A DNA stretch of 64,000 bases from Actinomycetota bacterium (GTDB lineage: Bacteria > Actinomycetota > Actinomycetes > Propionibacteriales > Propionibacteriaceae), in the NCBI GenBank assembly GCA_020161015.1, contig JAIUOT010000017.1, forward strand, positions 124,001-188,000, given 5' to 3'. Within the stretch, counting starts at the first letter, position 1; each line of letters starts with the position of its first letter. A model generated the notes under the pieces. It searched no databases and was not told where the DNA came from. It saw nothing but the letters and a program-made list of their open reading frames with translations. Positions 17,906 to 28,626 of the stretch are shown piece after piece. Position numbers and translations under genes: made by a program.

Positions 17906-18814
17906 ATGGGATCGAAGAAGCGCCCGAAACTCGACGACGAGCTGTACGAGGCCGAACTGAACCGGCTCCAGGCCGAACTGGTGGAGATGCAGGAGTGGAT
18001 CCGCACAGAGGGCAAGCGCCTGGTGGTGATCTTCGAGGGCCGTGACGCCGCAGGAAAGGGCGGCGCGATCAAGCGGATCACCGAGTACCTGAACCCGCGC
18101 GTGGCCCGTATCGTCGCGCTCCCCGCGCCGACCGAGCGCGAGCGCACGCAGTGGTACTTCCAGCGCTACATCGAGCACCTGCCCGCCGCAGGGGAGATCC
18201 GCCTGTTCGACCGCTCCTGGTACAACCGCGCGGGCGTGGAGCGCGTGATGGGCTACTGCACGGCGGCGGAGTACCAGCGGTTCCTGCGCCAGTGCCCGAT
18301 CTTCGAGCAGATGCTGATGGAGGACGGCATCATGCTGCGCAAGTACTGGTTCTCCGTGTCCGGCAAGGAGCAGGAGAAGCGGTTCCGCTCCCGCCTCACC
18401 GACCCGATGCGCCGCTGGAAGCTCTCGCCGACCGACCTGGAGTCGCTGACGCGCTGGGAGGAGTACAGCCGGGCCAAGGACGAGATGTTCGTGCACACAG
18501 ACCTGCCGGGGAACCGGTGGCGGGTGGTCGAGGCCGAGGACAAGAAGCGGGCCCGGCTGAACATGATCGCCGACCTGCTCGCGTCCGTGCCGTACCAGCG
18601 GGTGCCGCGATTCGACCTCGACCTCCCCAAGAGGCCGCCGTCCACCGGCTACCGGCGCACCGAGCGGGAGTTGCAGCTGTACGTCGCCGATGTCGCGGGG
18701 ACGCTGGAGGCCCCCGGTGCGACGCCGCACCCCTATGTCGACCCCGAGGACGCCGACCTGCCGGGGGAGGACGGGCCGTCGTCGCCGGGCTCCCCGGAGG
18801 ACGCGGAGGACTGA
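17906..18814 (+). CDS. ppk2: Polyphosphate kinase 2 (PPK2), class I type
   Basis: 302-residue PPK2, which moves phosphate between polyphosphate and nucleoside diphosphates. Walker A is GRDAAGKGG (lysine 51), the Walker B-like block is IRLFDRSWYNR (D105), and the lid contains MLRKYWFSVSGKEQEKRF. The family tail ends near residue 275, followed by a disordered acidic extension. The single-domain architecture is usual for class I, which favours ADP/GDP to ATP/GTP synthesis; class assignment is inference. The promoter region contains AACGAT seven nt before ATG. A second PPK2 lies at 46.96 kb. Confidence 0.92.
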   Translation: MGSKKRPKLDDELYEAELNRLQAELVEMQEWIRTEGKRLVVIFEGRDAAGKGGAIKRITEYLNPRVARIVALPAPTERERTQWYFQRYIEHLPAAGEIRLFDRSWYNRAGVERVMGYCTAAEYQRFLRQCPIFEQMLMEDGIMLRKYWFSVSGKEQEKRFRSRLTDPMRRWKLSPTDLESLTRWEEYSRAKDEMFVHTDLPGNRWRVVEAEDKKRARLNMIADLLASVPYQRVPRFDLDLPKRPPSTGYRRTERELQLYVADVAGTLEAPGATPHPYVDPEDADLPGEDGPSSPGSPEDAED

Positions 18815-18830
18815 ACCTCGGCCGACGCTC

Positions 18831-19298
18831 TCAGCCGATGCCGGACGGCAGCGGCACCCGGACGATCCGGTCGACACCGGCCAGGCGCAGGTCCATCGCC
18901 GCCGGCAGGGGGTGGCCCCACGCCCCGACGAGGGTGACGTCCGTCGTGTCACCGGCCGCGAGCGCCGCGGGCAGGGCGTCGAACGGACGGCGGACGAAGT
19001 CGCCGGGGTTGGCCAGGTTCTCGATCACCAGGGCACCGGGAGAGATGTTGCGCAGTCTCCAGGTGACGCCGGTCCCGGGCTCCAGCGCCAGCGGGACGGG
19101 GTCGGCCGGGGGCTCCGGAAGTGCCGGTGCGGTGCGTGCGGCGGCCGGTCGCGCGAGGTCCGCGAGGGCCTGTCGGGTCTGCCCGGCGACGGCGAGCGCC
19201 TCGTCGCGGGCGGCGCGGGCCGATGCCGCCCACCACCAGGACGCTCCGGCCCCGGCGAGGGCGAGGACGGCGCAGGATGTCAGGATCCACTCGGTCAC
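18831..19298 (-). CDS. Small single-pass membrane protein, unknown
   Basis: 155 residues. The N-terminus is one transmembrane segment (EWILTSCAVLALAGAGASWWW), followed by an Ala-rich coiled stretch, a proline-rich linker (ALPEPPADPVP) and a beta-type domain with VTWRLRNISPGALVIENL. I do not recognise the family; the C-terminal part has the look of a small beta-sandwich. The GTG at 19298 sits immediately before the membrane segment; GACGAT six nt upstream could be its -10 box. It converges with ppk2. The 236 bases upstream to the topoisomerase gene hold no supported gene. Confidence 0.6.
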   Translation of the reverse strand: MTEWILTSCAVLALAGAGASWWWAASARAARDEALAVAGQTRQALADLARPAAARTAPALPEPPADPVPLALEPGTGVTWRLRNISPGALVIENLANPGDFVRRPFDALPAALAAGDTTDVTLVGAWGHPLPAAMDLRLAGVDRIVRVPLPSGIG

Positions 19299-19534
19299 GC
19301 GGGCATCGTCCCACGGGGTGGGGGTCCGGCGCCGGGGCATCGCCCCAGCTGCCGGACCCGGCGTGCTCGGCGCCCCCCCGGCGCGAGCACGCTCCCGTCG
19401 CGGACGCCCCCCGACGTCACTGCTGACGGTGCCTCCACCGTAGGTCGGGATCCGGGGGACCCAAGTCCCCGAACGGGTGACAGGAGTCCCGGGTGGGCGA
19501 CCGGCCGGACGCCGCACCCGGGGCGCCGGGCCAC

Positions 19535-21982
<2,448 letters not shown>

Positions 21983-22012
21983 CTGGCTGTACTTCCTTCT
22001 TTCGTCAGTTCG

Positions 22013-23047
22013 TCACAGGACGTCGGGGAGCGCGCGCAGCCCGGCGAGCAGTCCGCGTCCATCGGGTGCGACCACCCAGGGCGTGTCGGCCGCGGCCTGC
22101 TGCTCCTCCGGCAGGACGGTGGTGGTGCCGTGGGCGAGCACCTGTTCGGTGGGCGAGAGCTGGCGGATCGCGATCGCCCGCACGCGGTCGGGTGCCACGT
22201 TGGCGAAGTTGGCGTAGGTCATCGGGTCGTGCTGGCCGTCGTCGCCCACCAGCACCCAGGAGATGCGCGGGAAGTCACGGGTCAGCTGCAGCAGCGTGTC
22301 GGCCTTGTGGGCGACGCCGGAGCGGAACCAGCCGGTGTTGGTCGGCCCCCAGTCGGTGAGCAGCATGGCCCCGGCGGGGAAGCCGTGCCGCTTGAGGAAC
22401 CGGGACAGGAAGCCGTGGGTGTTCCAGGCGCCGGTCGAGATGTAGACCACCGGCGCGCCGGGGTGCTCGGCGAGCAGCGCCTGGTACATCCGGGCCACGC
22501 CGGGGACGGCCTGTCGTGCCGACTCGTCGCGGATGAAGGAGTTCCACGCCGCGATCATCGGACGCGGCAGCCAGGTCGTGATGATGGTGTCGTCGATGTC
22601 GGAGATGAGCCCGAAGTCGACGTCGTCGCCGATCACGTGCACGTCGGCGAGCGACACCTTCGAGGTGCGGCTGCGCACGCGTACCTGTCGCCAGCCCGGC
22701 GCGAGGCCGTGGTTGCGGATGCGGGCGTCGATGTAGCCCCCGCGGTCGGTGGTGATGCTGACCACCTGGTCGCCGACCGTGATGGTGACGGCTGCGCGGA
22801 CGACGGCGGTGCTGAAGAAGTTGCGGAAACCCCGGCGCTTGATCAGGTCCTCGGTGGCCTTGCCCAGGCCGCTGCGGGCCCGCTTGGGCACCAGCACCAC
22901 CCGGCCGAGCACCCGCACGCTCTCACTCGTGCCGTAGCCGGTGTAGCAGATCACCTTCTCCCGCCAGCCGAGCACGCGCAGCAGGCCCTCCACCCGCCGG
23001 TCGATGAACTCCTCCACGCGTGCGGCGATGAATGGACGGGTGCTCAC
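22013..23047 (-). CDS. APP1-type phosphatase domain protein (DUF2183)
   Basis: 344 residues. The core carries a HAD-like motif SDIDDTIITTW around residue 160, VVYISTGAWNTHGFL, and a late GDDGQHDP acidic block, as in yeast phosphatidate phosphatase App1. The N-terminal ~130 residues form a separate beta-rich part (YTGYGTSESVRVLGRV) typical of the bacterial family. Phospholipid phosphatase activity is inferred from the family only. The GTG at 23047 is chosen because TAGTGT stands eight nt upstream in the leaderless arrangement seen across this window. The topoisomerase gene follows after 30 nt. Confidence 0.85.
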   Translation of the reverse strand: MSTRPFIAARVEEFIDRRVEGLLRVLGWREKVICYTGYGTSESVRVLGRVVLVPKRARSGLGKATEDLIKRRGFRNFFSTAVVRAAVTITVGDQVVSITTDRGGYIDARIRNHGLAPGWRQVRVRSRTSKVSLADVHVIGDDVDFGLISDIDDTIITTWLPRPMIAAWNSFIRDESARQAVPGVARMYQALLAEHPGAPVVYISTGAWNTHGFLSRFLKRHGFPAGAMLLTDWGPTNTGWFRSGVAHKADTLLQLTRDFPRISWVLVGDDGQHDPMTYANFANVAPDRVRAIAIRQLSPTEQVLAHGTTTVLPEEQQAAADTPWVVAPDGRGLLAGLRALPDVL

Positions 23048-23055
23048 GCCACCAC

Positions 23056-23061
23056 ACACTA
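23056..23061 (-). promoter_or_regulatory. Candidate -10 box of the APP1-type gene (leaderless)
   Basis: TAGTGT on the minus strand, 8 nt before the GTG at 23047; no Shine-Dalgarno. Confidence 0.4.
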
Positions 23062-23215
23062 GACGAGGAGCAGGGCCAGCCGCGGGAGCGGCTGGCCCTG
23101 CGACGAGTCTCGACGAGCAGTGAGGAACGAACTGCGAGGAGCAGACGAGCCCGGGCCTGGGTAGGGGGCGGCTGGCCTGCGAGGAGCAGACGAGGCCGAG
23201 CCTGCGTAGTGGACG
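23062..23215. repeat. Hairpin and degenerate tandem repeats between divergent genes
   Basis: A perfect 13-bp stem CAGGGCCAGCCGC / GCGGCTGGCCCTG with loop GGGA is at 23071-23100. It is followed by two degenerate copies of a unit of about 55 bp, each starting CTGCGAGGAGCAGACGAG and ending near GCGGCTGGC or ACGGCTGCC. A related GACGAGGAGCAG precedes the stem. There is no ORF. The GGCCAGC motif recurs in the gap at 11.8 kb. Confidence 0.55.
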
Positions 23216-23271
23216 GCTGCCCGGCCCTCGGCAATTGGGGAGCGACCGGCGCTGCGTGGGAAGATGGCGGA

Positions 23272-23856
23272 ATGACGCCTCGTCCTGCGCTGCACCTGCC
23301 GCCGGGCCTTCTCTCCGAGATCCATGGCTGCGGCTACTTCCCCGAACTGGTGGCTGACGCCGTCTCGCTCGCCCTCGGGCCGGAGGAGCCGATCGCGCAC
23401 CTGGTGCACCACGAGGCGACGTTCAACCGCGAGGAGATCCAGCGACACCTCTCCGTCCTCGTGCTCACCGGGACCCGGCTGATCGTGGCGCACACGGACG
23501 AGGGGGACAATCCCGGCGAGTCGCAGGCCCTGACCACGACCGAGTCGGTTCCGCTGCGCGAGATCAACTCGGTGGCGCTGAGCCAGACGATCTCCCGTCC
23601 CGAGCGCTACGGCGCGGGCAAGTCCTCCGTCGCGGAGGCCTGGCTGACGATCGTCTGGGGAACGATGCGTCGCATCGACCTCGAGCCGGCGCACTGTGCG
23701 GACCCGGAGTGCGATGCCGACCACGGCCTCACCGGCATGCTCGCCGGGGACGACCTCACCGTACGGATCAGCGCCGCCGGTGACGGCGACACGAAGGTCT
23801 CGCAGCTGATCACCTTCGGCACGGCGTTGCAGTTGGCGACCGGCTCCCGCGGGTGA
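23272..23856 (+). CDS. DUF5998 family protein
   Basis: 194-residue actinobacterial protein of the DUF5998 type; no function is known to me. Visible blocks are PPGLLSEIHGCGYFPELV at the N-terminus, LVHHEATFNREEIQRHLS in the middle and SLRE/INSVALSQTI-like beta strands later, with a Cys pair at CADPEC. The ATG at 23272 gives the usual family N-terminus; GTG/TTG starts further upstream run into the repeat region. Its stop overlaps the phosphodiesterase start in a GTGA, a pairing common to this family and a hint at joint function. Confidence 0.78.
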   Translation: MTPRPALHLPPGLLSEIHGCGYFPELVADAVSLALGPEEPIAHLVHHEATFNREEIQRHLSVLVLTGTRLIVAHTDEGDNPGESQALTTTESVPLREINSVALSQTISRPERYGAGKSSVAEAWLTIVWGTMRRIDLEPAHCADPECDADHGLTGMLAGDDLTVRISAAGDGDTKVSQLITFGTALQLATGSRG

Positions 23857-24962
23857 GCGCACCGGTGGTCCCCGGCTACGGCCGGTCCACGCTCGCCGAC
23901 CTGCTGCCCAGCCTCGCCGCACACCTGGGCGTCCCGGGTGCGCAGGATGTCCTGGGGCTCCCCGTCGCCGAGCGCTACCTCGTCGTGCTGGTGGACGGCC
24001 TGGGCGCTGCGCAGCTCGCCACCTACGCCGCCGAGGCGCCGTTCCTGGCCGCACGTGCGGGCCGGACCATCACCTCCGGCGTGCCGAGCACGACGGCGAC
24101 GTCCATCACGAGCCTGGGCACGGGGCTGGCGCCCGGCCGCCACGGCATCGCGGGCTACGCCTTCTGGTACCCAGAGGCGCAGCGCGTCCTGCAGACCCTC
24201 CGCTGGCCGCCGGACATCAACGGCCTGGACGTGCAGCCGCAACTCACCGCCTTCGAGCGCCTCGAGCGGGCCGGCGTGCGGACGGCGGCCATCGCCCCGG
24301 CCTTCTTCGCCGGCACCGGCCTCACCACCGCCGCGCTGCGGGGCCCGTCGTTCCTCCCGGTGCACGACGAGACGGACGCCGCGCGCCGGGTGGCGCTCGC
24401 CGGACAGGCGGTGACCGCGGGACCCCGCACGCTCGGCTACTTCTACGAGCGACAGCTCGACCACGCCGGGCACGAGCACGGCGTCGGCTCCGGGCCCTGG
24501 CTCGCCCAGCTCGCGACGGTCGACGCGCTCGTCGCCCGCCTGCGGGACGAGCTCGGTGATGACGTCGTGATCGTCGTCACCGGCGACCACGGCATGGTGA
24601 ACGTCCCGCGCGCCAACCGCGTGGTCGTCGAGGACGAGCCGGAACTGCTCGCGGAGGTGACCGCGCTGGCCGGGGAGGGGCGCCTTCGGCAGCTGATGAC
24701 GCGCCACCCGGACGCGGTCGCCACCCGCTGGCGGGACCGGCTGGGGGAGCAGGCCTGGGTGCGTCGCCGCGAGGAAGCGGTCGAGGAGGGCTGGTTCGGC
24801 GAGGTGTCCCCACGGCTGGCGGGCCGCTTCGGCGACGTTCTCGTCGCTATGGCGGACGACGGTGCGGTGATGACGCGCACCCTGCCGAAGGAGCTGCGGC
24901 TGGTCGGCATGCACGGCTCGCTGACCGCGGAGGAGATGACCGTCCCGCTGATCCTGGCCTGA
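23853..24962 (+). CDS. Type I phosphodiesterase/nucleotide pyrophosphatase (alkaline phosphatase superfamily)
   Basis: 369 residues. Metal and nucleophile motifs of the superfamily are visible: LVDGLG (first Asp), the threonine nucleophile in GVPSTTATSITSLGTG, QLDHAGHEHG (Asp/His pair), TGDHGMVNV and a late MHGSL histidine. No signal peptide is seen, so a cytoplasmic phosphodiesterase or nucleotide pyrophosphatase is likely; substrate unknown. Translation is coupled to the DUF5998 gene by a 4-base overlap. It converges with the SRPBCC gene. Confidence 0.88.
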   Translation: MSAPVVPGYGRSTLADLLPSLAAHLGVPGAQDVLGLPVAERYLVVLVDGLGAAQLATYAAEAPFLAARAGRTITSGVPSTTATSITSLGTGLAPGRHGIAGYAFWYPEAQRVLQTLRWPPDINGLDVQPQLTAFERLERAGVRTAAIAPAFFAGTGLTTAALRGPSFLPVHDETDAARRVALAGQAVTAGPRTLGYFYERQLDHAGHEHGVGSGPWLAQLATVDALVARLRDELGDDVVIVVTGDHGMVNVPRANRVVVEDEPELLAEVTALAGEGRLRQLMTRHPDAVATRWRDRLGEQAWVRRREEAVEEGWFGEVSPRLAGRFGDVLVAMADDGAVMTRTLPKELRLVGMHGSLTAEEMTVPLILA

Positions 24963-24966
24963 GGCG

Positions 24967-25404
24967 CTACCCCCCTGCCAGGAGGCCCGGTAGGCGCTCC
25001 AGGCAGTCGGTCCAGCCACGCTCGTGGTCGTCGCGGGCCTGCGGGGAGGTGAACCCCTCGTGCCGCAGGTTGAGCTCTGTGCCCGACCCGAGGCCGCCCA
25101 GCGTCACTTCCACCGTGGTGCTGTCGTCCTCCCCGTCCCAGCACCAGGTGAAGACCAGCCGGGTCGGTTCCTCGACGGCGAGGTACGTGCCCGACACCCC
25201 GATCCCGGCGGCCGCAGAGGTGAGGTGGAAACGGCCGCCGACGGCGACGTCCATCGACGCGTGGGAGGCGAACGACGGCGGCCAGACCCAGGCGGCGAAC
25301 TCGTCCGGGCGTGTCCAGGCGTGCCAGGTCCGTTCCCGCGTGGCCGGCAGCACGCGGCGGACCCGCACGTCGCCCGCCGGTTGGTCCCGGTGCTGTCGCT
25401 CCAT
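24967..25404 (-). CDS. SRPBCC/AHSA1 domain protein
   Basis: 145 residues forming one START-like ligand-binding fold. The opening VRVRRVLPATRERTWHAWTRPDEFAAW and the closing GWTDCLERLPGLL are typical of the AHSA1 group; the middle strand TRLVFTWCW is also characteristic. Members bind small hydrophobic ligands or act in stress responses; the role here is unknown. The ATG at 25404 is preferred to upstream GTGs because it places the first beta strand about ten residues in. It is transcribed alone, divergent from thymidine kinase. Confidence 0.75.
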   Translation of the reverse strand: MERQHRDQPAGDVRVRRVLPATRERTWHAWTRPDEFAAWVWPPSFASHASMDVAVGGRFHLTSAAAGIGVSGTYLAVEEPTRLVFTWCWDGEDDSTTVEVTLGGLGSGTELNLRHEGFTSPQARDDHERGWTDCLERLPGLLAGG

Positions 25405-25512
25405 GTCCACCCCGTCCGTCCTCGTCGGTGTTCGTCCCGCCACTACCCGGTTGCCCATCGTGGCGCACGAGGGCGGTCATCGAGTAGGTACCTGTGCCGA
25501 GCGTGGGCGAGA

Positions 25513-26163
25513 ATGACGCCCGTGGCTGAACTGACCTACTTCACCGGTCCCATGGACTGCGGCAAGTCGACACTGGCGCTCCAGGTCGCCTACACCGAGT
25601 CGGAAGCGGGCCGGAAAGGCCGGCTGTTCACCATGCTGGACCGGTCGGGAGAGCCCGCCATCACGTCGCGCATCGGGCTGACGGCGCCGGCGACCGAGGT
25701 CACCGCGGACCTCGACTTCTGGCGCTACGTCGTGGCCGAGCTCACCGCCGGCCAGCGGATCGACTTCCTCGTCTGCGACGAGGCGCAGTTCTTCACCGTC
25801 GCCCACGTCGACCAGCTGGCGCGCGTCGTCGACGAGCTCCAGATCGACGTCTTCTGCTTCGGGATCCTCACCGACTTCCGGACCCAGCTGTTCCCCGCGT
25901 CCCAGCGGCTGGTGGAACTGTGCGACCGTATGGAGCTGCTGCAGGTGCGCCCGCGCTGCTGGTGCGGCGAGCCGGCCACCCACAACGCCCGCACCGTGAA
26001 CGGCCAGATGGTCACCGAGGGGTCGCAGGTCGTGGTGGGTGACACCGACTCCGCGGAGGTCGCCTACCAGGTGCTGTGCCGCCGGCACCACCGGCGTCGC
26101 GTCACGCGACAGGTGGCCGCGGTGACGCTGAGCCCCGAGCCGCTGCCGTTCGAGCGGGCCTGA
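25513..26163 (+). CDS. tdk: Thymidine kinase (type II)
   Basis: 216-residue cytosolic type II thymidine kinase, which phosphorylates thymidine for salvage. Walker A is GPMDCGKST near residue 12; the Walker B/catalytic block is CDEAQFF; the lasso region is VVVGDTDSAEVAYQVLCRRHH. Zinc ligands are visible as CWC around residue 155 and CRRHH near 190. The ATG at 25513 gives a short family N-terminus; a GTG nine nt later is the alternative. It converges closely with sepH (1 nt between stops), so the two transcripts must overlap. Confidence 0.92.
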   Translation: MTPVAELTYFTGPMDCGKSTLALQVAYTESEAGRKGRLFTMLDRSGEPAITSRIGLTAPATEVTADLDFWRYVVAELTAGQRIDFLVCDEAQFFTVAHVDQLARVVDELQIDVFCFGILTDFRTQLFPASQRLVELCDRMELLQVRPRCWCGEPATHNARTVNGQMVTEGSQVVVGDTDSAEVAYQVLCRRHHRRRVTRQVAAVTLSPEPLPFERA

Positions 26164-26164
26164 G

Positions 26165-27268
26165 TCAGCGCTTCTTCGGGCTCTTCGGAGCGCCGAACAT
26201 GATCTCGTCCCAGCTGGGGACCGACGCCCGCTTGCGCTTGGGCCGGGCGGACTTCTGCTCCTCGGGCTCCTCCTCGACCAGCGCCGGCTGCTCGGGTTCG
26301 GTGACCACGCGCCCGGGCTCCTCGTCCTCCGCGGGGGGCAGCTCCGGTGCGGCGTCGTCCTGCTCTGCGGGGGCGGGCTCGTCGAGCAGGTCAGCGGGCT
26401 CATCGAGCAGGCTCGCGGGTTCGTCGAGCACGGGACGGGCCTGCGGGGCGTCGGCAGCGCGGATCAGCCCGGCATAGATCTGCACGGAGTCCTCGTCGAA
26501 GCTGGACAGCATGTCGTAGAGCACGTCCAGCCCGGAGTCCGGCGACGGCACGATGTCGTACAGGCCGTCCACCTCGGCGAGCTCGCCTTCGGCGTAGGCG
26601 TCGTCGACCTCGCCGTCCAGCTCGTCCAGCGGCATGGTGTCGTCCGGGTCGGACGGCTCGTCGGCACGGGGCTGGACCACGCGCACCAGGGCGAGTTCGT
26701 CGTTCAGGCCGACCGTGGGCTCGGCCTCCTCCTCACGGCGGCGGCGACCCGGCTGCGGGCCGTGGGACGCCGAGTGCAGGCCGAGCAGCCACAGCGCGTC
26801 GTCGTTGTCCGCGACGGAGAACCGGCTGCCGGCGTCGTAGACGAACCGGGCCTCCCGGTGCGCCTTGCCGGAGTCGTAGTCGACCCGCACCGCCCAGCGG
26901 CGTCCCTCGAGCTTCCAGGCGTCCCAGGTGAGGGTGTCGGTGTCCACGCGGCGGGAGGCGAGCCGATCAGCGACGACCTCGGCGAGGGTGCGATGGGCGA
27001 TCGTCTCCGAGCCGCGGCGCACGGGGTGCGATTGCGCCTGTCCCGCGACGAACTCGCGCTCGGCGAGGACGGGGGCGGCGAACGGCTCCACCCACTCGAT
27101 CCCCATCCCGGCGGCCCTGGCCACGTCCTCGAGCGACTCACCGGCACGGACGCGTGCCTGGATCTCCCGCGGGGTCAGCGCGCTGTCCATGTCGATCTCC
27201 AGACGGGTGGCATGTGGGGGCTGGCGCACCGGGTTCCTGGCATTGCCGTCCCGGTCTCGGTGAGTCAT
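26165..27268 (-). CDS. sepH: Cell division protein SepH (DUF3071), short N-terminus
   Basis: 367 residues. SepH binds and stimulates FtsZ assembly in actinobacteria. The DUF3071 core is at residues 27-185, beginning at SALTPREIQARVRAGESLEDVA, a helix-turn-helix-like FtsZ-binding region. A long acidic Pro/Glu/Asp-rich linker follows, then the conserved tail VPSWDEIMFG. The N-terminal segment normally present before the SALxPREIQ helix appears missing: only about 26 unrelated residues precede it and upstream in-frame sequence is not similar. AGAAGGGG precedes the ATG, and TAGGTT further upstream may be its -10. Confidence 0.88.
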   Translation of the reverse strand: MTHRDRDGNARNPVRQPPHATRLEIDMDSALTPREIQARVRAGESLEDVARAAGMGIEWVEPFAAPVLAEREFVAGQAQSHPVRRGSETIAHRTLAEVVADRLASRRVDTDTLTWDAWKLEGRRWAVRVDYDSGKAHREARFVYDAGSRFSVADNDDALWLLGLHSASHGPQPGRRRREEEAEPTVGLNDELALVRVVQPRADEPSDPDDTMPLDELDGEVDDAYAEGELAEVDGLYDIVPSPDSGLDVLYDMLSSFDEDSVQIYAGLIRAADAPQARPVLDEPASLLDEPADLLDEPAPAEQDDAAPELPPAEDEEPGRVVTEPEQPALVEEEPEEQKSARPKRKRASVPSWDEIMFGAPKSPKKR

Positions 27269-27464
27269 CGCCCCTTCTGGGTTTGTGTCTGCAGGTAACC
27301 TACCAAGCCGACCCCCCAACCGGACGTCGGCGCGACCGCCGCACCGCACCGCCGGATCTGGTGGAGGGGCCGGAACGGCGCGGGGATGTGATATGTATTC
27401 CTCGCACGAGATGCCTGGAGCACCGCCAACGCGGGCACCGCGGAACGGAGATGAATCAGAACTC

Positions 27465-27761
27465 ATGGCGACCGACTACGACGCCCCTCGCAAGACCGAC
27501 GAAGAGAGCGAAGACTCGATCGAGGAACTCAAGACCCGGCGGAACGACAAGAACTCCGGCAAGGTCGACGAGGACGAGGTCGAGGCGGCCGAGACTTTCG
27601 AGCTGCCCGGCGCCGACCTGTCCCACGAGGAACTGACGGTGCGGGTCCTGCCGCGCCAGGCGGACGAGTTCACCTGCGCATCCTGCTTCCTCGTGAAGCA
27701 CCGCAGCCAGATCGCCGAGGTCCGCAACGGCCTCATCTACTGCGTGGACTGCGCCGGCTGA
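27465..27761 (+). CDS. DUF4193 family zinc-ribbon protein
   Basis: 98 residues. The N-terminal half is acidic and disordered (DEESEDSIEELKTRR); the C-terminal half carries two CxxC knuckles, FTCASC and YCVDC, forming one zinc ribbon as in DUF4193. In actinobacteria the gene lies near sepH and dut (Rv2699c). Function unknown. The ATG at 27465 starts the conserved MATDYDAPR opening. A GC-rich hairpin follows. Confidence 0.85.
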   Translation: MATDYDAPRKTDEESEDSIEELKTRRNDKNSGKVDEDEVEAAETFELPGADLSHEELTVRVLPRQADEFTCASCFLVKHRSQIAEVRNGLIYCVDCAG

Positions 27762-27775
27762 CCGCCGGCCACCCG

Positions 27776-27798
27776 CGGGGCCGCACCGCGCGGCCCCG
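27776..27798. terminator. Bidirectional hairpin between DUF4193 and DUF4235 genes
   Basis: 8-bp stem CGGGGCCG / CGGCCCCG with a 7-nt loop between two convergent stops. No T-run, so the assignment is tentative. Confidence 0.5.
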
Positions 27799-27806
27799 TC
27801 CGGACG

Positions 27807-28100
27807 CTAGATCCGCAGGCTCGTCTTGTTGAAGCGCGGCGCCGGCGTTCCCATGACCCGGGTCCACTGGGTTGCGGCGAACCGGTTCACCATGAGCTGC
27901 GACAGCCCGATGCCGATGCCGCTGGCGATCGCCCACGTGAGCGCCCGCCGCAGCGGGACCTCGGGGTCGTTGGGCTCCGGCGGGGCGTCTCCCGTGGCCA
28001 TCTCCCAGACCGCGTTCACCGCCTTGGCGGCGAGCACGGTGGTGGCCGCGCCGATCGCGCCCGCGTACAGGTTCCAGAGCAGTTTCTGCGACGTGTTCAC
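27807..28100 (-). CDS. DUF4235 family membrane protein
   Basis: 97-residue protein with two predicted membrane helices, GAIGAATTVLAAKAVNAVW near the N-terminus and ALTWAIASGIGIGLSQLMV further on, separated by the acidic APPEPNDPEVPLRRA segment typical of DUF4235. Function unknown. The GTG at 28100 has AGGAGG 5-6 nt upstream, which decides the start over the longer frame. Confidence 0.82.
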   Translation of the reverse strand: MNTSQKLLWNLYAGAIGAATTVLAAKAVNAVWEMATGDAPPEPNDPEVPLRRALTWAIASGIGIGLSQLMVNRFAATQWTRVMGTPAPRFNKTSLRI

Positions 28101-28133
28101 ATGTCCTCCTGACGCCATCCTGCCAAGCACCGC

Positions 28134-28139
28134 TAGCGT
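28134..28139 (+). promoter_or_regulatory. Candidate -10 box of the DUF3093 gene (leaderless)
   Basis: TAGCGT followed by 6 nt and ATG; no Shine-Dalgarno. Confidence 0.5.
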
Positions 28140-28145
28140 GGATCA

Positions 28146-28601
28146 ATGACGTACCGCGAACGACTCCGCGTCCCGGCGAACTGGTGGGTGACGGGCCTGT
28201 TCTTCGCGGTGAGCTTCGTCACCGCCGTCGGCTTCTACGCCGGGCCCCTGGTGGCACTCGTCGCCGGGGCCGTGACGGCCGCAGCGATCACCGCAGCGCT
28301 GCTGCGGTACGGCCAGGTGGTGGTCGCCGTCGAGGAGGACGGGCTGCACGCCGGCGACGCGCTGCTGGAGTGGGCCTACGTGGGCGCTGTCACCGTGCAC
28401 GACCGGGCGTCCACGCGTCGCCGCAGCGGCCCCGAGGCCGACCACGACGCGTGGCTGGTGCTGCGCGGCTACGTCCCCGGGGCGGTGGAGGTGGCCGTGG
28501 ACGACCCCGCCGACCCGCACCCGTACTGGCTGGTCTCGAGCCGGCGCCCGGCGGAGCTCGCCCGGGCGATCGAGGCGGCCATCTCGCCGTCCCGGACCTG
28601 A
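28146..28601 (+). CDS. DUF3093 family membrane protein
   Basis: 151 residues. Two adjacent membrane segments lie in the first 55 residues (WWVTGLFFAVSFVTAVGFY and GPLVALVAGAVTAAAITAAL), then a small soluble domain with DGLHAGDALLEWAYVG and DHDAWLVLRGYVPGAVEV, the DUF3093 signature. Function unknown. It corresponds to Rv2698, beside dut, and here lies on the same strand as dut, 25 nt upstream. Confidence 0.85.
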   Translation: MTYRERLRVPANWWVTGLFFAVSFVTAVGFYAGPLVALVAGAVTAAAITAALLRYGQVVVAVEEDGLHAGDALLEWAYVGAVTVHDRASTRRRSGPEADHDAWLVLRGYVPGAVEVAVDDPADPHPYWLVSSRRPAELARAIEAAISPSRT

Positions 28602-28614
28602 GCCGCGCCCCGGC

Positions 28615-28620
28615 TAGACT
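28615..28620 (+). promoter_or_regulatory. Candidate -10 box of dut (leaderless)
   Basis: TAGACT, 6 nt before the dut ATG; no Shine-Dalgarno. Confidence 0.5.
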
Positions 28621-28626
28621 GCCGCA

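Noticed and set aside
15716..18952. Long minus-strand open frame opposite UPF0182 and ppk2
   Set aside because: Low-complexity Arg/His/Val/Leu-rich translation, mirrored from real genes on the plus strand.
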